Positions 9,501-16,272 of a DNA stretch of 64,000 bases are shown one piece after another. The notes beneath the pieces are model-generated. The model was not told the origin of the DNA. It made no database searches and saw only the letters and a program-made list of their open reading frames with translations. The DNA is taken from contig JBBRYT010000002.1 of the NCBI GenBank assembly GCA_038237435.1, positions 310,001 to 374,000 on the forward strand, read 5' to 3'. Origin of the DNA: JACCTI01 sp038237435. Its GTDB lineage: Bacteria > Verrucomicrobiota > Verrucomicrobiia > Chthoniobacterales > UBA10450. The number at the start of each line of letters is the position of its first letter. Position 1 is the first letter of the stretch. The translations under genes were made by a program, and so were the position numbers.

Positions 9501-12500
9501 GCTCTCGCCAGTAGGTCATACAAAGTAGTTGCGACATACTTTGTCTCACCGGCGAAATAAGGCCGCGAGACGGTTTCAACCAAACCTCGGTTGTTGTAGG
9601 TAGTATCAATGAAGATGGTTTTGGGATTGCCAGTCGCCGGCACGCCGCTCAGTGTCTTTTTTCGTACTTCGCGACCCAGCCGATCGAAGAAGACGGCGAC
9701 GGGCGCGGCGCCATCGACTTCGGTGCGCACGAAATACTTCGCGTTGGCCGGTGCGTCGGAGTCGTCGCTCGCCCAATGATAGGTAGTAATCGTGCGGGAA
9801 AGGTCCGGTCGCGTGGTCAGGCGCTCGCGCCCGAAGTCATCATAGATTGTTGTGGTCGTTAGACCGTTAGGCCCGGTGACGCTGTTAACTTTACCCCAGC
9901 GCTCATCGTAAGCGCGCGTCTCGCTCTGGCTAAGGGCATTGCTGGCGTATTGGACGAATCGCCCCTTGCTTTCGTAGAGTGTAGTCGTGCTGCGCGTTTC
10001 GATGTCTGGGCCGGTAGTAGTGGCGAGTTGGTTATTGCCAAACGCATCAGGTGTATAATCGGTATTAGACCAGAGCGTGTTGCTATCCGGCTCGATCTTC
10101 TCATCCTGCACTTCTCCGGTAGCGGTGTAGTCAAAACCAGATTTGCGGATGACATCCGCTTGGCCGGGCGCGCTGCTGGTAACAGTGCTATTGAGAAGCT
10201 CGCCGATGCGCCAGGCGGCTATCTTGGCCGAATCGTAATCGTAATTACTGACGGTCGTTTTACTCCAGCCATCCAGAGAGGTCACGACCAGGTTGGTCGT
10301 ATTGCCATAGCTATCAATGGAATTTACCGTGGTCGTCGTCTGCGAGACTAAGGTGCCATCCAATTCGTAAGACTTGGCGACACTCTGCTGCGCGTAAGGT
10401 AGATGCACTTTACCGCCTTGCGATGTCTGGTCGAGATAGGTGCTGCTGGATTGTGAAAGCAAACCGCCGTTTGGTTGACGGGCCTCGGAAGCAATCGCCA
10501 TTCCGGTGAAAGGATAATCCTGGCGCAAGGTCGTTAAGCTCCAGATACCAGTGCGCATATCGGTGCTCGTAACGGAACGAAAACCGAGCAGTCCGCGCAA
10601 GCGATCGGCCTTCAGTCCGTTATACTGGTAACTGACCGAATAAGGCGTGGTTGTGCCATCATCGTAGCTCACACTGGAGACCACCGGCATCGGTGTCATT
10701 AGGTCAATCGCGCCCGCGAGCGTGTCGGTCGATTTGGAATAGATGCTACTATTAGCCAGCGTGCTATAACTAACCGAGTTAGTAGAGCCCATCCCATCTG
10801 TTACACCCGTAAGCAGGTCATGGACCCCGGCGACGGTGCTCCAAACATCGCAGCCGACGCGCTGCTGCCCATTTCCTACGCCCCAGACATAGACGCGTGC
10901 CAGGTCTTCCTTGCCGTCACCATTAAAGTCGGCTTGCAGCCAGCGCTTTCTATCCACGGAACGCTGCGAGGGTAGCGTAGATTCCAGTGAGTTACCAACA
11001 CTGCGGAAGGCCGTCGTGCCATTCGACATGTATTTGCTCTCGCGATAGGTGATTTGTTGGGTGGGCGCATTCGGCGCGACGATCACGTTCAGCTCGCAGG
11101 TAGGGCAGGGTAGCGTGACGATCGCGTTCGGAGGGCAGCCAGGGCAGGGCGGAGGATCCGGTGGAGGGGTAGGATTCGGATCGATATAAGGCGTGGTCGT
11201 TACTACGCCGATATCGCTGCGGCCATCACCGTCGTAGTCACCCACCTGCACCTCGCCTTTGCTTGTTTCGGTATCAGGAATCGGGTTAATGCCCGACCAG
11301 GTCTGTTGGAGGAAGGTAGTACCATTAGAAAGGTAAACCGTCGCAGGAGGAACGCCGGTCGTGCTGGAACTCTTCTCAAGTCGCACCAGATCCAGCAGAC
11401 CGTCTCCATTGAAATCGCCTGACTTCCAGATGTCCCATCGACTGGCCACCCCGGTCGAGATGACGGCCGGTTGTGGCGCGAAACTACCTAGGCGGTTCAG
11501 GTAGGTGTGAAGCTGGTAGGTGTCGTTGACGTTGCGTATGTAGACGAGGTCAGGCAAACCGTCACCGTTAACGTCGCCCACGTTCCAGAACTCCGCATTG
11601 GGATTGAAGATATAGTCCTGCGACTGGCCAATGAGACCCCAGGTTGTTCCGCTAAAGGTGGTCTGCGTCCCGTTAGTGCCTTGGTTAATGAAAGCGAGGT
11701 ATACGTTGCGGCCGGTTTGACCAGTAGCGTCGCCATCGCCGAAAATGGCGAGCAAGTCCAGGCGCCCATCGCCATTCAAATCGACCGGGTAAACGAGCAT
11801 GTAAGTCTTGTATGGAATCTGGTCGTTACTAATCGCGCAGCTTCTGGCGTCAGAGAAAGTACCCGCCTGGTTGCTGTATAATTGAATCCGGCAATGACGA
11901 TCGTTGTCTTGATAAAGCCGCAGCACATCTACTTTGCCATCGCCATCGTAGTCACCAGCAAGCCATTGGTCCTCTGTGTGAAAAGCGCTAGCGTCAGTGA
12001 TATCTTTCCAGCGCGAGAACTGGAAGGCATCCGACGAAGATTCCGAACCTGGTTTTGCGGCGACCACGTCCAAATGAGTCACGTTGTTATTATCCTTGGT
12101 GACGCGCAAGATGTCGGCTCGACCATCCCCTGTGAAATCCCCTTGCAGCCATCGCTCCTTCTCCTCACTCACGGTGTTGTAAGTATCGTCGGATTGAAGT
12201 TTTCGTTGCGCTGAGGAAAGGTCATCGCTTGTCCAGGTAAAGGTCGTCGGATTGAAGGAGAGGCCTCCGGCCCTTTCCTGGATGCCGGTAAGACGAGACT
12301 TATTGGTCGCGGGACTTACTTCATAAGCAAAGGAGTATTCCCGAACTATCTGTGACCCGTATTTGCTGCGCACTTTGGTGAGGCGCTGCGTCAATGAAGT
12401 TTGCGAGCCAGCTATGTAGCCGATGGCGGGGTCGGGGCGAGTTTCGTAAACGAATTCGATCGAGGCATAGGAAGCAAGCGGCGCAGCATCGTTCTTAGTA

Positions 12501-13723
12501 TATTCGATAGAAGAGACATAGTATTCACCCGTGCTCTGATTATTCGAGTAGTGGAACAGGATGTAGTTCCCGGACCGATCCGCAATCTTGCTTAATGCCC
12601 AGGAGAGCGCTTCACTTCTATTTTGCGCTAGAAAGCGCGATTCATCGCTTTCTCCAAACGTATAAATGAGACCCGACTTCGTGTAGGCAGTGAAGCTAAG
12701 CGGGCCTGAGCCGCTCGAGCCATTGGAGATAACTTTCGTGAACGAGTCGATTTCCGTTCGGTACTCCGTGCCACTGACGCCGTCGACTCCTCCGTTAATC
12801 GCGATCAGCCGCTGCCCATCCATGGCGAAGCGATCTGCCGTCGTAAAATCGACTCCATGAATTGCACCATCCTGTGCCTTAGTCTGTGGCGCGCGCGTGA
12901 TCGCGGATAACCCGCTCACCGACCACCCCACTCCCATCATGCCGTTGCCGCCGCGACTGCTATATTCGAAGCTTAACTTCGGTTGCACGCCTGCGGTCCC
13001 CGGCGAGACTGAAATTGGAATGGAGTAACTCGCGGCGCCGTTGTTACCGACGGAGAGTTTGCCGGTGGTTAGTCCTACCGTGGTTCCGGTAAGGAAGTTG
13101 AAGCTGTTGGGATTAGTTCCATTGTGCACCTCGTCGTAGTCACTAATACCGTCGCCATCGGAGTCGGCCCTACTCGGATCGGAGCCGGCGTGAAACTCTT
13201 CTACGTCGGAAAGTCCATCGCCATCGGAATCACTCGAATCATCGCGCGAACCTAGCCGAGCCTCTTCCCAGGCAGTCAGCCCATCATTGTCGGCATCCAC
13301 GTCAATCGGGCGGTAGCGAAAGAAAGCGGAATTAGCTGCGTCGGCTACTCTAGTATAGATGGTAACCGGCCAGCCCGTCCCCAGGTAGTTAGTTCCAACT
13401 ACCGTCCAATGGATAAGATCGCTGCTCGTTTCGAGTTGGTACTGTTTACCTTTCTCACTGGAAATGCGGATGGGCAGTTCCTGCGGATAGGGGCGCACCA
13501 ATTGTTCGACCTTCGGCACAGAAAGACGATTCGAAGGATCGCTTCCGAAAGCGGCTTCCTGGGCGTTAGTGTAACCGTCGCCATCGTCATCGGCATTAGG
13601 ATTAGCCGCTGCCGCAGGATACTTCGCTTCCCAAACATCGCTTAGCCCATTGTGGTTCTCATCAAGCGCCAGAACGCATCGGGCGATCAGGAAGAGGCCG
13701 CCGAGAATGACCCTGGCTTTCAT
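6512..13723 (-). CDS. Exported RHS/SpvB giant protein with C-terminal lipase-like domain (polymorphic toxin candidate)
   Basis: This protein has 2403 residues. Residues 1-20 form a signal peptide (MKARVILGGLFLIARCVLA). Thrombospondin type-3-like calcium repeats follow (DNDGLTAWEEARLGS, DSDGDGLSDVEEFHAGSDPS). A SpvB-type domain begins with SYSIPISVSPGTAGVQPKLS. Seven FG-GAP/VCBS repeats of the GDFNGDGLLDLVRLEK type come next, and then long YD repeats. The RHS core closes with YDPGLGRFLSADPTIQ and LTDPSG at about residue 2017. The unique C-terminus first has a glycine-rich hydrophobic stretch. It then has an alpha/beta-hydrolase-like domain from ~2230 with GYSRGG (Ser ~2288), TFDPHSGGG (Asp ~2315) and VSHLNI (His ~2381), a plausible Ser-Asp-His triad. 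The ATG directly abuts the TAA of the upstream gene. Its base composition is AT-richer than its neighbours and it contains no CGTTAGGC motif. Confidence 0.88.
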   Translation of the reverse strand: MKARVILGGLFLIARCVLALDENHNGLSDVWEAKYPAAAANPNADDDGDGYTNAQEAAFGSDPSNRLSVPKVEQLVRPYPQELPIRISSEKGKQYQLETSSDLIHWTVVGTNYLGTGWPVTIYTRVADAANSAFFRYRPIDVDADNDGLTAWEEARLGSRDDSSDSDGDGLSDVEEFHAGSDPSRADSDGDGISDYDEVHNGTNPNSFNFLTGTTVGLTTGKLSVGNNGAASYSIPISVSPGTAGVQPKLSFEYSSRGGNGMMGVGWSVSGLSAITRAPQTKAQDGAIHGVDFTTADRFAMDGQRLIAINGGVDGVSGTEYRTEIDSFTKVISNGSSGSGPLSFTAYTKSGLIYTFGESDESRFLAQNRSEALSWALSKIADRSGNYILFHYSNNQSTGEYYVSSIEYTKNDAAPLASYASIEFVYETRPDPAIGYIAGSQTSLTQRLTKVRSKYGSQIVREYSFAYEVSPATNKSRLTGIQERAGGLSFNPTTFTWTSDDLSSAQRKLQSDDTYNTVSEEKERWLQGDFTGDGRADILRVTKDNNNVTHLDVVAAKPGSESSSDAFQFSRWKDITDASAFHTEDQWLAGDYDGDGKVDVLRLYQDNDRHCRIQLYSNQAGTFSDARSCAISNDQIPYKTYMLVYPVDLNGDGRLDLLAIFGDGDATGQTGRNVYLAFINQGTNGTQTTFSGTTWGLIGQSQDYIFNPNAEFWNVGDVNGDGLPDLVYIRNVNDTYQLHTYLNRLGSFAPQPAVISTGVASRWDIWKSGDFNGDGLLDLVRLEKSSSTTGVPPATVYLSNGTTFLQQTWSGINPIPDTETSKGEVQVGDYDGDGRSDIGVVTTTPYIDPNPTPPPDPPPCPGCPPNAIVTLPCPTCELNVIVAPNAPTQQITYRESKYMSNGTTAFRSVGNSLESTLPSQRSVDRKRWLQADFNGDGKEDLARVYVWGVGNGQQRVGCDVWSTVAGVHDLLTGVTDGMGSTNSVSYSTLANSSIYSKSTDTLAGAIDLMTPMPVVSSVSYDDGTTTPYSVSYQYNGLKADRLRGLLGFRSVTSTDMRTGIWSLTTLRQDYPFTGMAIASEARQPNGGLLSQSSSTYLDQTSQGGKVHLPYAQQSVAKSYELDGTLVSQTTTTVNSIDSYGNTTNLVVTSLDGWSKTTVSNYDYDSAKIAAWRIGELLNSTVTSSAPGQADVIRKSGFDYTATGEVQDEKIEPDSNTLWSNTDYTPDAFGNNQLATTTGPDIETRSTTTLYESKGRFVQYASNALSQSETRAYDERWGKVNSVTGPNGLTTTTIYDDFGRERLTTRPDLSRTITTYHWASDDSDAPANAKYFVRTEVDGAAPVAVFFDRLGREVRKKTLSGVPATGNPKTIFIDTTYNNRGLVETVSRPYFAGETKYVATTLYDLLARAYQVQTPKEGGGLATTTNVFRGLEVDTINPEQQGTGLKTTSKKDSQGHLIKVTDAKNGTIDYIYDATGNLIEVHQAGIVTSMTYDVRGRKKTMDDPDLGYWTYAYNSLGELISQTDAKGQTVAMTYDKLGRLKSRTEFEGNSTWEYDVAQGKGIGKLYTARFSPADTNLAPYQRTMTYDNLGRPKDETELIEAKNYSVSTIYDSLSRVEFITYPSSIWVRQLYDKNGYLNEVQRYDGFSFWKAKDYDADGHIKQQQLGNGVITDRVYVPETGVLKTIQTGLNAGAGIQNLEYTFSVIGNLSNRTDHAQTVNGTVLKEDFLCDELNRVTSARVAGQAPKTFGYDGSGNILSKDGVGTYSYVPVAGSLQQNERPHPHAVRQVNGGTSATYDPNGNMTSGFDRTLTWTSFNMPKLIQRPSTGASSRFTYEVDHSRITQVASKNGTSTVTTYVGGMYEEVTDYVTKLERKHYISTPAGRIAVYTSTVDLTSQHLGDISYNTKYLHTDHLGSVDVITNEAGAVIERDSFDAWGFRRTTDWTSGDNSIRSIITHGYTGHEMLDDLGLVHMNGRVYDPGLGRFLSADPTIQAPTITQNFNRYSYVLNNPLSLTDPSGFNFLNNFGHWLNHVFGSTGAQIVIGVIAIAAGIATAGIASYAYIALVGYGALAGTGLTGAVVAGAGFGFGSAFISSSLSGASLGQALESAAISGFVGGVGGAVAGQFLHGLPLIERAFGHAVVGGVLSGASNELEGSSFRDGFLGAFLSALASPYIDGLGGANFEGEALRVGASAAVGGTAAELSGGKFANGAVSAAFLRLYNDEATKRVAKKTLVIGIAGAGGPHSGDNAALADLVESVNGTLLRTRSIGGVLDYLDDQQYDRLVIIGYSRGGQSAVNVANALGARGIEVDALITFDPHSGGGALRLIYNNVGVALNFYQKNPTNRSLGIFPMGATNPYQGSSLSSSFISVGGHFYTDPSVSHLNIISNSLADYGPQIYNAVQGH

Positions 13724-14338
13724 TTACTCACTCGGTGTCGGCGTGGGATTGGAGTAATCGACTCGCTCGAAAGTTACCGGCGGTCCTACGAGTGGGCCGG
13801 CGGCGGCGCGTCGGGCAGCTTCGGCTGCGGCTGCAATCTGGCCGTCGATCTCACGCTGCCGCGCTTCAGTCTCGAGCCGTTCGCGGTTGTTCTGATAGTA
13901 ACGGTGCAGGGAATCCAAGGCTGCGTAGTCCGCGCTCCCAGCCACGCTGCTGGATGGGTGGAGCGCGACGAACTGCGCGGCTGCTCCGCGCGACGGGAGC
14001 TCCTGCGGCCACTCGTTAGGCACACCGCGTGCATCGATGCTGCCATCGGCCTGGCCCTGGGTAACCTCGTCTTGCGACCACCTTGCCCCGACAATAATCA
14101 AGTCGTAAATAGCATCAGGTGTTTCAATCTCCACCGATCCGCCAAAGACGTTGGGATCGATGTTCGAGATGAAGTGGATCGGCGCGGGCGAACCCACTAA
14201 CCAGATTTCGGAGTAACCGCTTGGCCAGGTGTTTGCCACCAGCATGGTCATAACGACCGGTTTCTCGGCCGCCGCACTGGCAGGAAAAGCGCCGCAAAGA
14301 AAAACGCTCAGTGAAGAGAAAAGCAGGTAACGCTTCAT
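13724..14338 (-). CDS. Exported hypothetical protein, first gene of the RHS operon
   Basis: The 204-residue form starts at the ATG at 14338 with MKRYLLFSSLSVFLCGAFPASA, a clear signal peptide; the longer open frame adds an unlikely leader. The mature protein has a beta-like first half (VVMTMLVANTWPSGYSEIWL). A helical charged segment follows at about residues 145-175 (RYYQNNRERLETEARQREID), probably coiled coil. It ends in a proline-rich tail. I do not recognise the family. Its TAA stop is immediately followed by the ATG of the RHS gene with no gap, so the two proteins are co-produced. A chaperone, anchor or export partner of the RHS protein is conceivable, but nothing in the sequence proves it. 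Confidence 0.75.
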   Translation of the reverse strand: MKRYLLFSSLSVFLCGAFPASAAAEKPVVMTMLVANTWPSGYSEIWLVGSPAPIHFISNIDPNVFGGSVEIETPDAIYDLIIVGARWSQDEVTQGQADGSIDARGVPNEWPQELPSRGAAAQFVALHPSSSVAGSADYAALDSLHRYYQNNRERLETEARQREIDGQIAAAAEAARRAAAGPLVGPPVTFERVDYSNPTPTPSE

Positions 14339-14359
14339 AAAAGCGCGCGCAGAATTGAG

Positions 14360-14370
14360 AAATTCGAATT
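14360..14370. promoter_or_regulatory. Candidate operator box of the XRE regulator
   Basis: AAATTCGAATT contains the perfect palindrome AATTCGAATT (14361-14370). It lies in the 80-base gap between the divergent RHS operon and the XRE gene. The word AAATTCGAA recurs at 14491-14499. If both are operators, the true XRE start is downstream of 14499. Assignment to this regulator is by position only. Confidence 0.4.
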
Positions 14371-14418
14371 CCGCGTCAAGCAAGAAATGTATCGGAAGTT
14401 TCGATATAGAAGCGGCCG

Positions 14419-14742
14419 ATGGGAAGATCGCCGGCCATGCGGCGCAATCTGCCTTCTCGCCCGACGAAATCGAGAAGTGCGCAAAGTCCGAAATTCGAAA
14501 AATCGCTACACTCCCCGCTCCACCTGCGGTTTGTGGAACTACTTCGTGAGGGCCGCTTAGATGCAGGCCTTTCGCAAATTGATGCAGCAGCTCGGCTGGG
14601 CGTGCGACAAAGCTTTATCTCGGATGTCGAACGTGGAGAGCGACGTGTGGATGTCGTGGAGTTCGTGAAGTTCTGCCGTGCTTACCGCATTGATCCCGCG
14701 GCGTTCTTCCGCAAGCTCAAGCGTGGAGCGGGGCGACGCTAG
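14419..14742 (+). CDS. XRE-family helix-turn-helix regulator
   Basis: The conserved part reads LLREGRLDAGLSQIDAAARL, then GVRQSFISDVERGERR and DVVEFVKFCRAYRIDP. This is a complete lambda-repressor-like helix-turn-helix with the recognition helix around QSFISDVE. The open frame from ATG 14419 gives 107 residues, but the first ~35 are low-complexity and basic. The true start may be GTG 14533 or CTG 14524, which would give the usual ~70-residue single-domain protein. It is divergent from the RHS operon across a short gap, so repression of that operon and of itself is the likely job. No enzymatic domain is fused to it. Confidence 0.8.
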   Translation: MGRSPAMRRNLPSRPTKSRSAQSPKFEKSLHSPLHLRFVELLREGRLDAGLSQIDAAARLGVRQSFISDVERGERRVDVVEFVKFCRAYRIDPAAFFRKLKRGAGRR

Positions 14743-14840
14743 CAAGCAGTCGAACTCGATTGTCCATTGCGGGATGGACAGCGTCTCTTGAGGAAGCGAC
14801 CGCGAATGCAGTGCTAGGCAAGATTGCCTACCGAGTAGTA

Positions 14841-14870
14841 GCTAATTTAAAAGCCAGAAAACCAGAAAAG
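14841..14870. repeat. Dispersed 30-base repeat, copy 1
   Basis: The 30 bases at 14841-14870 match 59963-59992 at 28 positions. Both copies start GCTAATTTA, lie just after the 3' end of a plus-strand frame and contain AGCCAGAA and ACCAGAAAAG. This copy forms the left arm of the terminator below. Confidence 0.6.
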
Positions 14871-14908
14871 CCGAAGAAGAAAATTTCTTTTTTGGCTTTC
14901 TGGTTTTC
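14857..14908. terminator. Bidirectional terminator-like hairpin
   Basis: 14857-14872 (GAAAACCAGAAAAGCC) pairs with 14894-14908 (GGCTTTCTGGTTTTC), giving a 15-pair stem with one bulged A. A/T-rich tracts flank it on both sides. It lies between the convergent XRE gene and the glycosyltransferase gene and could end both transcripts. Confidence 0.65.
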
Positions 14909-14916
14909 AAATTCAT

Positions 14917-16188
14917 TCAAGGATTCGCCGGCGCGGATTTCAGGATCTGCAGCGCGCGGAGTAATCCTTCGCTGACTAGCTCGTAGAGCGGATAATCGAC
15001 AAAGAGCAAAATGTATTGCCGCATCTCGACCGCGCAGATGAGAGCGACCGCCCCGCACAAGAGCGCGGTGCGATAACGCGCGAAGGGTGCGACCAGACTC
15101 GTTAGGCAACTGAAGGCCAGGACGCGCAGCGGCATGTCCCACATGTTGGCGTAGCGCAGGTTCATTCCGTATTTCAGATTGCACATCACCAGATAACTGG
15201 CCCCGATGAAGACGGTCAGAAAAAGTTCCGGCTTCTTCGTGCGATCAAGCCGAAACAAACTTCCAAGCGCCAGCAGAACGATCAATGGACTAACGAGTAG
15301 TAGATCGACAATGTAACGGTGCCACGGCCCATCGCCGGTGACGATGGCGTAGACCAGATGGTAGTTCTTGCTGACGGAAAGCTGATAGGTTTCACGGAGT
15401 GTCGCCAACCCGCCGGCGAGAAACACCAGAATAACGAAGCCGAGCAGGGGACCAATAAAAGTGCAGGCCAGAAGTTCGGGCGTGACGACGCCCCAGTTGA
15501 ACCAGCGATTGAGGACAAGCAGAACGAGTAACGCGAAGTAAACAAAAGCCGCGTTCTCTTTTGTCACGACCATCAGGCACAGACCGAAGGTATACGGAAC
15601 CAGCCAGCGCCAGTCGCGCGGCGCGCGCAGATTTTCCCAGAACAACCAAAGCGAAAAGAGCGCCCAGAAGGCGAAGAAGCCATCGACCAGCGCATGTTGG
15701 GACATGTGAATTTGTGTGGGCGCGAAAGCGACCAGGGCGGAAACACCGAGGGCGCATTCCGGCCCCTTCAATCGCCAGGCGAAAATTGCCGCGAGGAGCA
15801 ATGAAAGAATTCCAAAGAATGACGCAACGTAATGCAGCGCGAGCAGCGCGTCGGTTCCGAAAAGTTGGTGCCAGAGGTAGGCCGAAAAAATGTAGAGAAA
15901 ACGCATCGGCGGCAGGATGGAACCGGTGAGCGTTTTCTGAACTTCGATGTAGTGATCGACGATGTCGGGATAACTCGTTAGGCCTTCGCGAATGACGCTG
16001 TTGACGTAACCGCGATACAAACTTTCGTCGAAACCGGTGCCGCTGAAGCCTGGGTTCGGATGCAACACGGCCAGGGCATGGAGCGTCCCGTTTTTCTCGA
16101 ATAGGTTCGCCGGCAACCGCAGGAAAATCCCGATCGCCAGCACCGCGCACAGCACGAAAATTAACGGGCGGCGGTCGTTAGGGAGCAT
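14917..16188 (-). CDS. GT39/ArnT-like membrane glycosyltransferase
   Basis: This is a 423-residue multi-pass protein starting MLPNDRRPLIFVLCAVLAIG at ATG 16188. About ten hydrophobic helices are visible. The first periplasmic loop has FDESLYRGYV, an acidic pair where GT-C enzymes of the GT39/PMT/ArnT group hold their catalytic aspartate. Later it has AFAPTQIHMSQHALVDGFFA, typical of the second loop and helix. Such enzymes move a sugar from a polyprenyl-phosphate donor to a lipid or protein at the outer face of the inner membrane. The acceptor is unknown. It is the first of several GT-C proteins in this region, but it runs opposite to the next three. The 3' end is one half of the repeated junction that flanks the RHS island. 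Confidence 0.8.
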   Translation of the reverse strand: MLPNDRRPLIFVLCAVLAIGIFLRLPANLFEKNGTLHALAVLHPNPGFSGTGFDESLYRGYVNSVIREGLTSYPDIVDHYIEVQKTLTGSILPPMRFLYIFSAYLWHQLFGTDALLALHYVASFFGILSLLLAAIFAWRLKGPECALGVSALVAFAPTQIHMSQHALVDGFFAFWALFSLWLFWENLRAPRDWRWLVPYTFGLCLMVVTKENAAFVYFALLVLLVLNRWFNWGVVTPELLACTFIGPLLGFVILVFLAGGLATLRETYQLSVSKNYHLVYAIVTGDGPWHRYIVDLLLVSPLIVLLALGSLFRLDRTKKPELFLTVFIGASYLVMCNLKYGMNLRYANMWDMPLRVLAFSCLTSLVAPFARYRTALLCGAVALICAVEMRQYILLFVDYPLYELVSEGLLRALQILKSAPANP

Positions 16189-16272
16189 GGGCGAAGAATC
16201 TAGCAAATTGCGTGAAAGACAATCGGCCTTCTCGCGCGGCTCTCTGGCATAACCGCTGCTCACCCTTCTACG

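Larger units (their letters stand above)
14796..14944. repeat. Direct repeat copy 2: ghost of acyl-CoA dehydrogenase 3' end
   Basis: Bases 14796-14844 in frame give ATANAVLGKIA, compared with ATANAVLGKTA-stop at the end of the intact dehydrogenase (5736-5771). The stop has become TAC. Differences are mostly synonymous, so the segment was once a coding end. It is followed by the true 3' end of the glycosyltransferase (TCAAGGATTCG... from 14917). Together with copy 1 it brackets the RHS locus. The short open frame from 14760 that runs through it (MSIAGWTASLEEATANAVLG) is not a gene in my view. Confidence 0.7.

Noticed and set aside
14760..14975. A 71-residue frame with ATANAVLGKIA
   Set aside because: The similarity is to the last codons of the dehydrogenase; the stop was lost and the frame runs into a terminator hairpin. 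I treat it as a repeat remnant.
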